DNA of 64,000 bases. Origin: Burkholderia sp. Leaf177 (GTDB lineage: Bacteria > Pseudomonadota > Gammaproteobacteria > Burkholderiales > Burkholderiaceae). The number at the start of each line of letters is the position of its first letter. The stretch's first letter is position 1. Location of the stretch: NCBI RefSeq assembly GCF_001424345.1, contig NZ_LMPF01000012.1, positions 373,662 to 437,661 on the forward strand, written 5' to 3'. The notes under the pieces were generated by a model. That model was not told where the DNA came from, did no database searches, and worked only from the letters and a program-made list of their open reading frames with translations. Positions 1 through 8,810 of this stretch are shown here, in pieces. The position numbers and the translations under genes were made by a program.

Positions 1-1227
1 CCCGTGTCACCGGAAACCGTGCATTGGGGATATTTCAGCAAACAGGTTGCACCGGGTCTGACGCTGAAATCCGGCGACCGCGCCACGATCGAAACGCTCA
101 CGCATCATGCCAATGACGACCACGAACGGATGATCGCAGGGGACCCGGGCGCAGAAAGCGTCTTTCACTGGACACGGGAGCACAAGGCCGTGTCGCGGCG
201 CGGCGCGGGTCCGGTGGACGGTCCCTTCAAACTGGGCTCCGGAGAGGGCGTCGGCGTGCATCTTTTGACGGGGCCAGTGGTCATCGAAGGCGCCGAACCC
301 GGCGATGTACTCGAAGTCCGTATCCTCGATGTTCGCCCGCGGCCAAGTTGCAGCGCGTGTCACCGCGGCCGTTGCTTCGGCTCCAACGTGGCGGCGTCCT
401 GGGGTTTTCAATATCACGACCTGATAGAAGAGCCGAAGTCCCGCGAAGTCGTCACCATCTTCGAACTCGATACCACCGGCGAACCTTTTGCGCGCGCCGT
501 CTACAACTATGTCTGGACGCCGCAAACCGATCCGGATGGCATCGTGCATACGAACATCGACTATCCGGGCGTGAAGGTCGATCACACGCTCGTCAAGCGC
601 CGCGAAAACATTCTCCCCGACATCAAGGTGCCGGCGCGGCTGCATTTCGGCACGATGGGACTGGCGCCATCGGAAGCGGACTATGTCAGCTCGATCCCTC
701 CCAGCTACACCGGCGGCAACATCGACGACTGGCGCGTGGGCAAGGGCGCGACGATGTATTACCCGGTCGCGGTCGAAGGCGCGTTTTTCTCCGTCGGCGA
801 TCCGCACGCGGCACAAGGCGACAGCGAACTCGGCGGCACAGCGATCGAGACGTCGCTGACGGGCGACTTCGAATTCGTCTTGCACAAGAAAGCAGACCTC
901 GGCGGAACCGTGCTCGAAGGCCTGACTCATCCGATGCTGGAAACCGATCAGCAATGGTCCATGTACGGTTTCACGTTCCCCAACTATCTGGCCGAACTCG
1001 GACCCAATGCGCAGCTCGAAATCGCGCAGCATTCGAGCCTCGACAAAGCCATGCGCGATGCATTCCGCAAATTGCGGCGGTTCCTCATGACCGTGCATAA
1101 GCTGAGCGAGGACGAAGCGATCGCACTGATGTCGGTCGCGGCGGACTTCGGCGTGACCCAGGTTGTCGATGCGAACTGGGGCGTGCATGGTTCCATTCGC
1201 AAGGACGTGTTCGCGGCGTACAGATAA
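1..1227 (+). CDS. Acetamidase/formamidase family protein (5' end cut)
   Basis: Likely hydrolyses a short-chain amide such as formamide or acetamide to the acid and ammonia in the cytoplasm. The 407 visible residues read as one FmdA/AmdA-type beta-rich domain, near the usual family length, with a Cys/His patch around residues 118-125 (CSACHRGRC). A GTG at base 4 could start translation, but the frame is open to base 1 and no ribosome site is visible, so the true start may lie outside the window. The gene is followed after 44 bp by an ABC importer (ATPase, permease, binding protein) and then an amidase, which fits an operon for uptake and hydrolysis of an amide. The exact substrate is unknown. 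Confidence 0.85.
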   Translation, partial: PVSPETVHWGYFSKQVAPGLTLKSGDRATIETLTHHANDDHERMIAGDPGAESVFHWTREHKAVSRRGAGPVDGPFKLGSGEGVGVHLLTGPVVIEGAEPGDVLEVRILDVRPRPSCSACHRGRCFGSNVAASWGFQYHDLIEEPKSREVVTIFELDTTGEPFARAVYNYVWTPQTDPDGIVHTNIDYPGVKVDHTLVKRRENILPDIKVPARLHFGTMGLAPSEADYVSSIPPSYTGGNIDDWRVGKGATMYYPVAVEGAFFSVGDPHAAQGDSELGGTAIETSLTGDFEFVLHKKADLGGTVLEGLTHPMLETDQQWSMYGFTFPNYLAELGPNAQLEIAQHSSLDKAMRDAFRKLRRFLMTVHKLSEDEAIALMSVAADFGVTQVVDANWGVHGSIRKDVFAAYR

Positions 1228-1271
1228 GCGCGCCGCCCGGTTGTTCTTTGTTCTGACACGAGGAAATCCGC

Positions 1272-2048
1272 ATGTCCGTGCAGCTTGCGTTACGCAACAT
1301 TCGTAAGTCGTTTTCCAACAAGCTCGGCACCGTCGATGTGCTGGGCGGTCTCACCTTCGATATCAACGAGCGCGATTTTGTGAGCATCATCGGTCCGTCC
1401 GGATGTGGCAAAACCACGGTCTTCAACGTGATCGCCGGTCTGCTCGAAGCCGATAGCGGAGACATTGTGTACAGAGGGCAAACGGTCGACGGATTGCGTG
1501 GCAAGGTGGGCTACATGATGCAACGCGACCTGCTGCTGCCGTGGCGTACCGTATTGCAAAACGTCTTGATAGGACCCGAGCTCTCGCGCATGCCGGTTGC
1601 GCAAGCGCGTGACATGGCGATGGAATATCTCAATACGTACGGCCTCGCCGGTTTCGAAAACGCCTACCCACGCATGCTTTCAGGCGGCATGCGCCAGCGC
1701 GTTGCGTTGATCCGCACCTTGATCAACGACCCCGACATCATCCTGCTCGACGAACCGTTCTCCGCGCTCGATTACCAGACTCGCTTGTACCTGGAAGGCG
1801 TTTTGATGGAAGCCGTGGAGACGTTTCACAAGACCGTGGTGCTCGTGACACATGACATTGATGAAGCCGTCGCACTCTCGAAGCGTGTGGTCGTGCTCGG
1901 AGGGCGTCCTTCACAGGTCAAGAAAATCTACGACATCGACATCGAGGCGCGCTCGCCGATCGGTGCACGCAGCGATCCGAATTTTTCCGGCTATTTTCAC
2001 GCGCTGTGCGGCGAACTCGATATCCAGACGGAGGTGGGTTCAGCATGA
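1272..2048 (+). CDS. ABC transporter ATP-binding protein, SsuB/TauB-like
   Basis: ATPase subunit of a nitrate/sulfonate/taurine-type importer at the inner face of the cytoplasmic membrane. The 258-residue protein has Walker A GPSGCGKTT at residues 41-49, a Q-loop in YMMQRDLLLPW, the ABC signature LSGGMRQR, Walker B with ILLDEPFSALD, and the switch histidine in VTHDIDEA. The last codons overlap the permease start (ATGA), so the two are translationally coupled. The neighbours (acetamidase before, amidase after) suggest the substrate is an amide or a related nitrogen compound rather than a sulfonate. Family assignment is certain; the substrate is an inference. Confidence 0.93.
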   Translation: MSVQLALRNIRKSFSNKLGTVDVLGGLTFDINERDFVSIIGPSGCGKTTVFNVIAGLLEADSGDIVYRGQTVDGLRGKVGYMMQRDLLLPWRTVLQNVLIGPELSRMPVAQARDMAMEYLNTYGLAGFENAYPRMLSGGMRQRVALIRTLINDPDIILLDEPFSALDYQTRLYLEGVLMEAVETFHKTVVLVTHDIDEAVALSKRVVVLGGRPSQVKKIYDIDIEARSPIGARSDPNFSGYFHALCGELDIQTEVGSA

Positions 2049-2887
2049 CGCAATCCGCTTCCATCGCTCAAGCCGGGCAGAAAGTGCGTGTCCGCAAATG
2101 GGTGCTCGACAGCGGCTGGGGCCGTTCGCTGTTGCAACTCGCCGTAGTGATTGCGTTCTTCGCGGTCTGGGAGGGTGCTGCGCGGCTCGGATGGGTATCG
2201 AATTTCCTGGTTGGATCGCCAGCGAAGATCTTCGATGCACTCGTGCGCGATGTCCATTCCGGCCAGCTCTTCATCGATACCGGCTACACCTTGTTCGAAG
2301 CGATTCTCGGTTTCGTATTCGGCACGGCGGTGGGTTCGGTTTGCGGCCTTGCGCTCTGGTATTCACCGTTTGTCGCGCGGCTGATCGAGCCGTTCATTGT
2401 CGCAATCAACAGCGTTCCGAAGATAGCGTTCGCGCCCATCGTGATCCTCTGGTTCGGGACCGGTCTGGTGTCGAAGGTCGCGTTGGCAATATCGCTTACG
2501 GCAATTGTCGCGCTGATCGCCGCGTATGAAGCCGCGAAGGACGCGGACCATGATCTCCAGGCGCTACTGGTCACGCTCGGCGCCAACAAGAACGAAGTGT
2601 TCACGAAGGTCGTGGTGCCTTCCACGTTGCCCTATGTGATCTCCACCTTTCGCATCAACGTGGGTTTTGGTCTGGTCGGCGCGGTCGTCGGCGAGTTCAT
2701 TTCTTCGGAGCATGGGCTCGGGCACATGATCTTTACGGCGTCGAGCCTTTACGACTTGAACACCGTGTGGGAAGGGCTTTTCGTGCTGATGGCGATTGGT
2801 TTCGTGCTCTATTTCCTGATCGACATGATCGAGCGACGGCTGCTGCCGTGGCGCCAGGCGTCGAATGCAAACACCTTGAAGGTTTAA
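2045..2887 (+). CDS. ABC transporter permease, SsuC/TauC-like
   Basis: Inner-membrane permease of the same importer. I chose ATG 2045, which overlaps the stop of the ATPase gene in an ATGA arrangement, giving 280 residues, the normal size. The protein shows about six hydrophobic segments, starting with LLQLAVVIAFFAVWEGAARL near residue 25. A conserved cytoplasmic EAA-type loop lies around DADHDLQALLVTLGANKNEV. It is followed after 30 bp by the binding-protein gene. A longer upstream start in the same frame would lie inside the ATPase gene and is unlikely. Confidence 0.92.
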   Translation: MTQSASIAQAGQKVRVRKWVLDSGWGRSLLQLAVVIAFFAVWEGAARLGWVSNFLVGSPAKIFDALVRDVHSGQLFIDTGYTLFEAILGFVFGTAVGSVCGLALWYSPFVARLIEPFIVAINSVPKIAFAPIVILWFGTGLVSKVALAISLTAIVALIAAYEAAKDADHDLQALLVTLGANKNEVFTKVVVPSTLPYVISTFRINVGFGLVGAVVGEFISSEHGLGHMIFTASSLYDLNTVWEGLFVLMAIGFVLYFLIDMIERRLLPWRQASNANTLKV

Positions 2888-2917
2888 ATTGATCTACTAC
2901 GCAAACGGGGAATACTG

Positions 2918-3898
2918 ATGGCTCTCACCGCAAGAATGCTTCTTACCGTACTGAGCTCGGCGCTCGCGTTGTGCACGGCTTCAGTCACCACAACGGCATT
3001 TGCCGCCGACAAAAAAGCGACGATCTCCCAGGCGTTTCAATCGATGCTGTATTTGCCGCTCTATGTCGCTATCGACGGAGGTTTCTTCACGAAGCAAGGA
3101 CTCGACGTCACCAAGCAGACGGCAGGCAGTCCAAGTGCGGCGTTATCGGCGGTACTGTCGGGCAGCGCTGAATTCTCGCTGCATGGTCCGGAATGGACCG
3201 CCGTCGCGGCAGAGAAAGGCGCGGACGTCGATGTCATTGCGAACGTGGTGAACGGCGCCGCCGTGTGGATCGTCACCGCGCCGGACGTCAAGTTCACGAG
3301 CATCAAGGACGTGAAAGACAACGTGGTGGTCTCGGGCCAAATGCCGACCACCAGCACGTCGCTGTTCTTCAGGGCGCTGAAGGAAAACGGCATGTCGCCA
3401 GGCGATGTGAAGCTCATACAGGTTCCGCTCGGCTCCGAAATAGGGCCGCTGGTGGCGGGGCAATCGAAGATCGCGGTGATGTACGAACCGGGTCTCGACC
3501 AGGCCGTAGCCAAGGGCATGAAGGTCGTGCTTAGTTTTCCGAAGCTATATGGCGAGTACGCGTTTTCATCGATTACGGCGAAGCGCAGCGTTGACCCCGA
3601 TACCGCCGCGCGCTTTGTGAAAGGCCTGCAAAACGCGCTGCTGTACATGCAGACCAATCCTGCCGAAACCGCCGCCATCGCCCGCAAGGAATTCCCGACG
3701 CTCGACGCGCCCGTGGTCGACGCCGCCGTCAAGCGTATGCTTGCCGATGGCGTCTATCCAAAGAACGTGGACATCACGCCGAAAGCGCTCACGGTCGCCA
3801 TGGACACGCAGATCGCGCTCGGCAACCTGAAGCAACAGCCGAAGTACGATACGTTCGTCGCGCGTAGTTACATCCAACCCGCACTCGCCGCCAAGTAA
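2918..3898 (+). CDS. ABC transporter substrate-binding protein (SsuA/NMT1-like)
   Basis: Periplasmic binding protein that delivers the substrate to the preceding permease. The 326 residues begin with a typical Sec signal peptide (hydrophobic core LLTVLSSALALCTASVTTTA) with probable cleavage after AFA near residue 30. The mature part has the NMT1/SsuA-like fold start QSMLYLPLYVAIDGGFF and the conserved GLDVTKQTAGS segment. It is the fourth gene of the operon and lies 11 bp before the amidase. Ligand class cannot be read from the sequence. Confidence 0.9.
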   Translation: MALTARMLLTVLSSALALCTASVTTTAFAADKKATISQAFQSMLYLPLYVAIDGGFFTKQGLDVTKQTAGSPSAALSAVLSGSAEFSLHGPEWTAVAAEKGADVDVIANVVNGAAVWIVTAPDVKFTSIKDVKDNVVVSGQMPTTSTSLFFRALKENGMSPGDVKLIQVPLGSEIGPLVAGQSKIAVMYEPGLDQAVAKGMKVVLSFPKLYGEYAFSSITAKRSVDPDTAARFVKGLQNALLYMQTNPAETAAIARKEFPTLDAPVVDAAVKRMLADGVYPKNVDITPKALTVAMDTQIALGNLKQQPKYDTFVARSYIQPALAAK

Positions 3899-3909
3899 AG
3901 TTCACGCAT

Positions 3910-5235
3910 ATGACCAAGACTTACGTTTGCCCGACCATCGCTGAAATCCGTGCCGATATAACCTCCGGCAAGACCAGCGCAGAACAGTGCGTTGCCGAGG
4001 GATTTGCTGCCATTAGGTCGTCGCAATCCACGCTGCACGCGTTCCAGTATTTGCCCGAAGCACTGCCGCCTGCACACGCCGATAAAAACCTGCCACTGGC
4101 GGGCGTGAGCGTGGCCGTGAAAGACATCATCGATACCGCCGACATGCCGACCGAGTTCAACTCGCCGGCGTATGCCGGGCGGCGGCCTGCGCAAGACGCG
4201 GCCGTGGTCGCGCTTTTGCGTGCTGCGGGCGCGACCATAATCGGCAAGTCGGTCACGACTGAATTTGCATTTCGTCATCCGGGGCCGACCGTCAATCCGT
4301 GGAACAGCGCTTATACGCCGGGTGGATCGTCGAGCGGTTCGGCGGCGGCGGTGGGCGCGGGGATCGTTCCGCTAGCGCTCGGAACGCAGACTCAGGGTTC
4401 CGTGATTCGACCGGCGGCCTATTGCGGCGTGGTCGGTTTCAAGCCGACATACGGGACGATATCGAGGGCAGGCGTGTTGGCGCTCGCGTGGTCGCTGGAT
4501 CACGTTGGGTTGTTCACGAAAAGCGTTGCGGACGCGGCGTACGTACTCAAGCTGGTGGCTGGCGCGGATCCGGACGATCCGCATGCGTCGCATGTTTCTC
4601 TGGCGCCAAAGACAACTGCGGGGCGCCGGATCGGCATGCTGAAGAGGCAGGTCGGCGGCGCTATCGATGCTGCACAACACGCATCGCTCGAAGCTCTTGC
4701 TGAGCGTCTTACGCGCGATGGCGCCGAGATCGTAACGGTCGAGCTTCCCGCAGAAATATTCGATACACCGGCTCACGCGCTGACGTTGATGAGCGTTGAA
4801 GCAGCCATCACGCATGGCGAGTTGTATCGGCGCTCTCCCGAGCTCGTCAGCGCGCCCATGCGTGGACTGATTGAAGACGGGTTGAAGTGTGCCGCGACCG
4901 ATTACGCAAAGGCCAAGGTCTTGCAAGGCCGGATGGCGCATCGGTTCAATACATGGCTGAAGGAGACCATGACGCTTGATGCGCTGCTGGTCGCGCCGGC
5001 GAGTGGCGAACCTCCGCATGGACTGGATTCCACCGGGGATGCTTCCTTTTGCGCCCCGTGGACGTTCTTGGGCGTGCCGGCCGTAACCGTACCGACGAGC
5101 TTCGGGCCCGCAGGTTTGCCGTTGGGTGCACAGCTTGTGGGCGTAGCGGGCAATGATGCTGCGCTGCTGGAACTTGCCCAATGGGTTGAAGCGAGAACGG
5201 ATTGGTCCGGCGCGGTTGCAGCACGCCGGGGGTGA
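3910..5235 (+). CDS. Amidase (amidase-signature family)
   Basis: Cytoplasmic amide hydrolase with a Ser-Ser-Lys triad. Lys71 sits in VAVKDII, the cis-serine is Ser140 in TPGGSSSGS, and the acylated serine is Ser164 in GTQTQGSVIRPA; the 69- and 24-residue spacings match biochemically studied family members. The usual GTDTGGSIR motif is altered to GTQTQGSVIR, so Asp and one oxyanion-hole Gly are replaced by Gln. That may shift specificity. The gene lies 11 bp after the binding protein and is probably the last gene of the import and hydrolysis operon. A hairpin follows at 5251-5276. Confidence 0.9.
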   Translation: MTKTYVCPTIAEIRADITSGKTSAEQCVAEGFAAIRSSQSTLHAFQYLPEALPPAHADKNLPLAGVSVAVKDIIDTADMPTEFNSPAYAGRRPAQDAAVVALLRAAGATIIGKSVTTEFAFRHPGPTVNPWNSAYTPGGSSSGSAAAVGAGIVPLALGTQTQGSVIRPAAYCGVVGFKPTYGTISRAGVLALAWSLDHVGLFTKSVADAAYVLKLVAGADPDDPHASHVSLAPKTTAGRRIGMLKRQVGGAIDAAQHASLEALAERLTRDGAEIVTVELPAEIFDTPAHALTLMSVEAAITHGELYRRSPELVSAPMRGLIEDGLKCAATDYAKAKVLQGRMAHRFNTWLKETMTLDALLVAPASGEPPHGLDSTGDASFCAPWTFLGVPAVTVPTSFGPAGLPLGAQLVGVAGNDAALLELAQWVEARTDWSGAVAARRG

Positions 5236-5250
5236 ATCGAGCGTCCTACG

Positions 5251-5276
5251 AACCCTGACCTGATCTGATCAGGGTT
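5251..5276 (+). terminator. Hairpin after the amidase operon
   Basis: An 8-bp perfect inverted repeat AACCCTGA / TCAGGGTT with a 10-nt loop lies 16 bp after the amidase stop. There is no clear T-run, so it could be a weak terminator or an mRNA 3'-end stabiliser. Confidence 0.4.
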
Positions 5277-5337
5277 AACACGTATTTCGACAAAAATCCT
5301 TTGTTCTGTCTGCGCTTAATTCGTTGGTGCCTCCCGC

Positions 5338-5393
5338 CTAGACTTGAAACACTGAAACGCAAACGGGTGTTTGCGAAAAACCAAGTCTGGAGG
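5338..5393 (+). promoter_or_regulatory. Nested stem-loop covering the DUF4148 ribosome site
   Basis: The leader just before the DUF4148 gene can fold as two nested stems. The outer stem pairs CTAGACTTG (5338-5346) with CAAGTCTGG (5382-5390). The inner one pairs CGCAAAC (5358-5364) with GTTTGCG (5369-5375) around a GGGT loop. The 3' arm of the outer stem ends in the first two G of the GGAGG ribosome site (5389-5393). The pairing is visible; control of translation is an inference. Confidence 0.45.
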
Positions 5394-5401
5394 TAAGCAT
5401 C

Positions 5402-5776
5402 ATGAAACTCGTTCAATCGCTCGTTGTTGCTGTTGCACTGGCTGTTCCGGCTGTCGCATCTTTCGCTCAATCGAACCAGCCCGTGACCCGCGCCGAAGTG
5501 AAGGCGCAACTGGTTCAGCTGGAAAAAGCCGGCTACAACCCGACCGGTGACCAAACGCAATATCCGTCCAACATTCAAGCAGCGGAAAGCCGTGTGAATA
5601 ACGGCAACGTGGCCGCGAGCAGCTTTGGTGGCGTCGCCGAGAGCACGTCGGCATCTGGCAGCCACCATTCACTGCGCGCGTTCGATAGTAACGTCGCTCG
5701 CGTGAGCCATAAGATTCGCTCATCGGTTCGTCCGGATGCCAACGACGGTATGCAACCGGTTTATTTCGGTTCATAA
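5402..5776 (+). CDS. Small exported DUF4148 protein
   Basis: A 124-residue protein with a clean Sec signal peptide (LVVAVALAVPAVASFAQ, cleavage near residue 23). A short mature domain follows, with TRAEVKAQLVQLEKAGYNP, the hallmark of DUF4148 proteins common in Burkholderiaceae. The ribosome site TGGAGG is strong and 8-9 nt before ATG. The protein is probably periplasmic; the family has no known function, and several members are reported to respond to stress or growth conditions. The gene appears monocistronic, with an AT-rich spacer after it and the stem-loop leader described separately before it. Confidence 0.88.
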   Translation: MKLVQSLVVAVALAVPAVASFAQSNQPVTRAEVKAQLVQLEKAGYNPTGDQTQYPSNIQAAESRVNNGNVAASSFGGVAESTSASGSHHSLRAFDSNVARVSHKIRSSVRPDANDGMQPVYFGS

Positions 5777-5994
5777 GCACTCAGTGCCCGAGTCGCCGCC
5801 GCGATTCGGGCGTCGAGACAATATTGTGTAATCTGAAATAACTTATTGCGTGTATCGATAAAATATCGGTTATTAATCAGATAATCGATTGGCTTCTATT
5901 TGTCCGTATCCGCAATAAGACGAAATCGCTCAAGCGGTGATTCGAAAAGATCGTGTAAGTTGTTTTAAATATAAATTAAAAAACTTATACCGTT
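5777..5994. other. AT-rich non-coding spacer
   Basis: No convincing gene. The stretch is clearly more AT-rich than the rest of the window, with short inverted repeats such as CGATAAAATATCG and a run of TTTTAAATATAAATTAAAAAA near 5962-5982. This is a likely promoter or nucleoid-protein binding region for the small RNA candidate that follows. No protein-like frame with a ribosome site was seen. Confidence 0.5.
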
Positions 5995-6023
5995 TTGACT
6001 TTTCGCCGAAGCTGTACTAGATT
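5995..6023 (+). promoter_or_regulatory. Sigma70-type promoter for the small RNA candidate
   Basis: TTGACT (5995-6000) and TAGATT (6018-6023) are separated by exactly 17 bp, with an A/T-rich stretch directly upstream. The -35 matches the consensus in 5 of 6 positions and the -10 in 4 of 6. The predicted start lies at about 6030, which is where the first RNA stem begins. Confidence 0.5.
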
Positions 6024-6029
6024 AAAAAC

Positions 6030-6154
6030 GACTCGCGTACTCCACGAAAGTTGTTGCCAAACATTTTCAGTGCGAGTCAGAGATCGTAAGCAAGCTTACG
6101 GTCTCGCTTCCCATACAAGCCCGCCTGCATTCGTTTGCTGGCGGGCGTTTTTCG
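6030..6154 (+). ncRNA. Candidate structured small RNA
   Basis: About 125 nt with three stems in a row and no open frame. Stem 1 pairs GACTCGC (6030-6036) with GCGAGTC (6072-6078). Stem 2 pairs CGTAAGC (6085-6091) with GCTTACG (6094-6100). Stem 3 pairs GCCCGCC (6119-6125) with GGCGGGC (6140-6146) and runs into GTTTTT, a typical Rho-independent terminator. A sigma70-type promoter sits at the right distance upstream. The unit lies alone between DUF4148 and the porin gene. It could instead be an unusually long 3' end of the DUF4148 transcript. I do not recognise a known RNA family. Confidence 0.5.
6119..6152 (+). terminator. Rho-independent terminator of the small RNA candidate
   Basis: A 7-bp GC-only stem, GCCCGCC / GGCGGGC, is followed directly by a GTTTTT run. 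Confidence 0.75.
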
Positions 6155-6282
6155 TTGATACCCATATAGTTGCGTTTTATATTTTCAGTTGCTAAAGGGC
6201 AACAACTTAATCATTCGAATTTTTCGAGATGTATGCTCTGCGCTGATTCGCTTTCCTGATTCTTTATCGCGTGGAGAATGAA

Positions 6283-7437
6283 ATGAAAAAGATCGCTTTA
6301 AATATGCTTTCATTATCTTTGCTTGGAATGGCCGGCGTCGTACATGCCCAATCCAGTGTCACGCTGTACGGCACTATCGACGCAGGCGTCGGATACGTTA
6401 AAACAAGCGCAGGCGCACGCTGGGGTTTTATCGACGGCACGCTTTCCGGCGATCGCTGGGGTTTGAAGGGTTCAGAAGATCTGGGCGGCGGTATGAAAGC
6501 GATTTTCGATCTGGAAAACGGCTTCGATATCGCTAATGGAACACTGGGACAAGGCGGCAAGGAATTTGGACGCCAGGCGTTCGTCGGCTTGACCGGGGAT
6601 TCGTGGGGCACTGCAACGATTGGCCGCCAATATGATCCGCTCGTCGATATGGTCCAGCCGCTCACGGAGGACAATTATTTCGGCAGCGCCTTTGCAACGC
6701 CGGGCGACGTGGACAACTACGACAACAGCTTGCGCGTGTCCAATGCCGTCAAATATGTCTCGCCGAACTTTGCCGGCCTGCAGTTCGAAGGTCTGTACGC
6801 GTTCAGCGGTCTCGCCGGCCGCACGGGCCAGGGTTATACATACAGCGGCGCGGTCACTTACAACAACGGCCCGCTCGGTATCGCCGGCGGATATTTCCTC
6901 GCGACCAATCCGAACCCGACTGTTGGCGCGTTCCGCGACGGCTGGGATCCGACTTCGTCGTCGGATGCAATCTTCGACGGTGCGATCAATACCGGCTATG
7001 CCAGCGCCAAATCGCTCGGCATTGCGCGTGGCGCGATCCAGTACGCGCTCGGCGCGTTCACCGTGGGCGCGTCGTATAGCAACGCGCAATACAAGAGCGA
7101 CGGCGCGTCGACGTTCGCCAGCACCGAGAAGTTCAATATCGGCAGCGCGTTCCTCAACTATCAGATGACGCCGGCCGTGCTGCTCGGTGCGGGCTACACG
7201 TACACGAAGGCGAGCGGCGATACATCGGCCAAGTACCACCAGGCGAGCTTGGGCGCGGACTATTCGGTCTCGAAGCGCACGGACTTTTACGCCGTGGCCG
7301 CGTATCAGCATGCAAGCGGCACGCAGCTCAATCCGGATGGCACCACGCAGAACGCGCAGGCGTCGATCGGCTCATATGGTTTCAACGGCACGGCAAGCCA
7401 GGAACTCGTGATCCTCGGCATGCGCCACAAGTTCTGA
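6283..7437 (+). CDS. Gram-negative porin (OmpC-like, Burkholderia type)
   Basis: Outer-membrane 16-strand trimeric porin for passive uptake of small solutes. The 384 residues start with a signal peptide ending VVHAQ, followed by the family opening SSVTLYGTIDAGVGYV. Further hallmarks are WGLKGSEDLGGGMKAIFDLE, FVGLTGDSWGTATIGRQYDP, alternating beta strands, and a C-terminal GMRHKF ending in Phe, the Bam recognition signal. I chose ATG 6283 because GGAG lies 6 nt before it; a GTG four codons upstream overlaps that ribosome site. It is a single gene, possibly under OmpR-type control because an EnvZ/OmpR-like pair lies just downstream on the other strand. Confidence 0.93.
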   Translation: MKKIALNMLSLSLLGMAGVVHAQSSVTLYGTIDAGVGYVKTSAGARWGFIDGTLSGDRWGLKGSEDLGGGMKAIFDLENGFDIANGTLGQGGKEFGRQAFVGLTGDSWGTATIGRQYDPLVDMVQPLTEDNYFGSAFATPGDVDNYDNSLRVSNAVKYVSPNFAGLQFEGLYAFSGLAGRTGQGYTYSGAVTYNNGPLGIAGGYFLATNPNPTVGAFRDGWDPTSSSDAIFDGAINTGYASAKSLGIARGAIQYALGAFTVGASYSNAQYKSDGASTFASTEKFNIGSAFLNYQMTPAVLLGAGYTYTKASGDTSAKYHQASLGADYSVSKRTDFYAVAAYQHASGTQLNPDGTTQNAQASIGSYGFNGTASQELVILGMRHKF

Positions 7438-7457
7438 TACACGCGTCTCTCGCGTCC

Positions 7458-8810
7458 TCAAGAAGAATGCCGCTTCAATGGCAGCTTCACACACGCCTCG
7501 AGACCGCCGCCTTCGCGCGCACGAAATTCCAGAGTGCCGCCGTGCAGACGCGCGATGCGTTCGACAATGGCGAGTCCGAGACCCGTGCCGCCTGAATGTG
7601 TGCGCGCGTTATTGCCGCGGCTGAACGGCGTCTTGAGGTTTTCCATTTCCGCCGCGGCGATGCCGCTGCCGCGATCGCACACGGCGACGCACGCGGCGTC
7701 GTCCTCGGTCCATGTTCGCACCGCGAGACCGGTGCGCCCGTAGACAATCGCGTTTTGCATCAGGTTCATGAGGAGCCGCATCAGGCTCACGGGCCGGTAT
7801 GCGAACTCGGGGATCTCTCCGAGCGACAATTCGAACTCGTGTCCGAGCCCCGCGAAATCGGCGGCGAGCTGGCCAATGAGCGCGTTGAGATCGCCGGCTT
7901 GCGGCACCTCGCGCTCACCGCTGCCGGCGTAGTCCATGAACTGCTGAAGAATCGTATCGATGTGATCGATATAGCTTTCCGCCGACGCCACGAATGGTTC
8001 GTCCGCGCCGCGCGGGATTGCCATTGCCATTGCAAGGCGCAGCTTGGTGAGCGGCGTGCGGATGTCGTGCGAGACGCCCGCCAGCATCAGCGCGCGGGTT
8101 GCCTCGGCCTGCCTCAAGGCCTCGGTCATCTGGTTGAACGCGCTGCTGACCTGGGCGATTTCCGTGGGTCCGTCGATGGGAAGCGTGATCGACGCTTCAC
8201 CCGCGCTCACGTGGCGCGCGGCTTGCGCGAGATCCTTGAGAGGCCGGTTGATGTGCAACTGGATCAGATAACCCGTCAGCGCGGCCAGCAGCGCGAGGCC
8301 GGCAGAGAGTGCGAGTGTCGTCACGATACCGCGAGCCTGTATGTCCTCGGTCATCGGCAGCGCGATCCAGCGGGGTTCGCCCGCCACATGCACGCGAATC
8401 CAGAGCCGCTCGCCGTCGCTCGTCTGCCAGCGGACGGGCATGTCCGGCGGCAAATGACGCTGCAGTGCGTTCACGAAGACATCGCGTTGCCAGGTACGAA
8501 ACAGGCGCACCGGACTGGGCCGCGGCTCGCGTTCGAGATGCTCGGGTAAGTCGGTCCGGCCGTTCAGGCGCGCGGCTGCGGCGCGGCCTTCTTCGGGCGG
8601 CATGGCGGACAGCACAGCGTCGAGCGTCTTCACGTAATCGGAAAAGATGATCGCGGCTCTGTCGATACGCGGACGCTGAACGAAATGCAGCAGCACCGCA
8701 AAAGAGCACGCCTGGGTCAGCGCGACGAGCACCACCAGCAGCGTGATATTGCGCGCCAGCAATGAGCGCGGCAGCCATCTGGCGGCTCGCTTCGAAGACG
8801 TTGATTCCAT
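7458..8810 (-). CDS. EnvZ-like sensor histidine kinase
   Basis: Inner-membrane sensor of a two-component pair. From ATG 8810 (which overlaps the regulator's stop as TGATG) the protein has 450 residues. It contains TM1 at about 22-44, a periplasmic domain of about 120 residues, TM2 at about 163-187, a HAMP linker, and a dimerisation domain with phospho-His248 in AGVSHDIRTPLTKLRLA. The ATPase domain shows NLMQNAIVYG, DRGSGI and GTGLGLAIVERIARLHGG. The H-box matches the EnvZ subgroup. Its partner is the OmpR-family regulator directly upstream. The signal is unknown; the adjacent porin and the exported neighbours suggest the cell envelope. Confidence 0.92.
   Translation of the reverse strand: MESTSSKRAARWLPRSLLARNITLLVVLVALTQACSFAVLLHFVQRPRIDRAAIIFSDYVKTLDAVLSAMPPEEGRAAAARLNGRTDLPEHLEREPRPSPVRLFRTWQRDVFVNALQRHLPPDMPVRWQTSDGERLWIRVHVAGEPRWIALPMTEDIQARGIVTTLALSAGLALLAALTGYLIQLHINRPLKDLAQAARHVSAGEASITLPIDGPTEIAQVSSAFNQMTEALRQAEATRALMLAGVSHDIRTPLTKLRLAMAMAIPRGADEPFVASAESYIDHIDTILQQFMDYAGSGEREVPQAGDLNALIGQLAADFAGLGHEFELSLGEIPEFAYRPVSLMRLLMNLMQNAIVYGRTGLAVRTWTEDDAACVAVCDRGSGIAAAEMENLKTPFSRGNNARTHSGGTGLGLAIVERIARLHGGTLEFRAREGGGLEACVKLPLKRHSS

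Noticed and set aside
5995..6195. A 66-codon frame across the small RNA candidate
   Set aside because: It starts inside the -35 element, has no ribosome site and crosses three perfect stems and a terminator.
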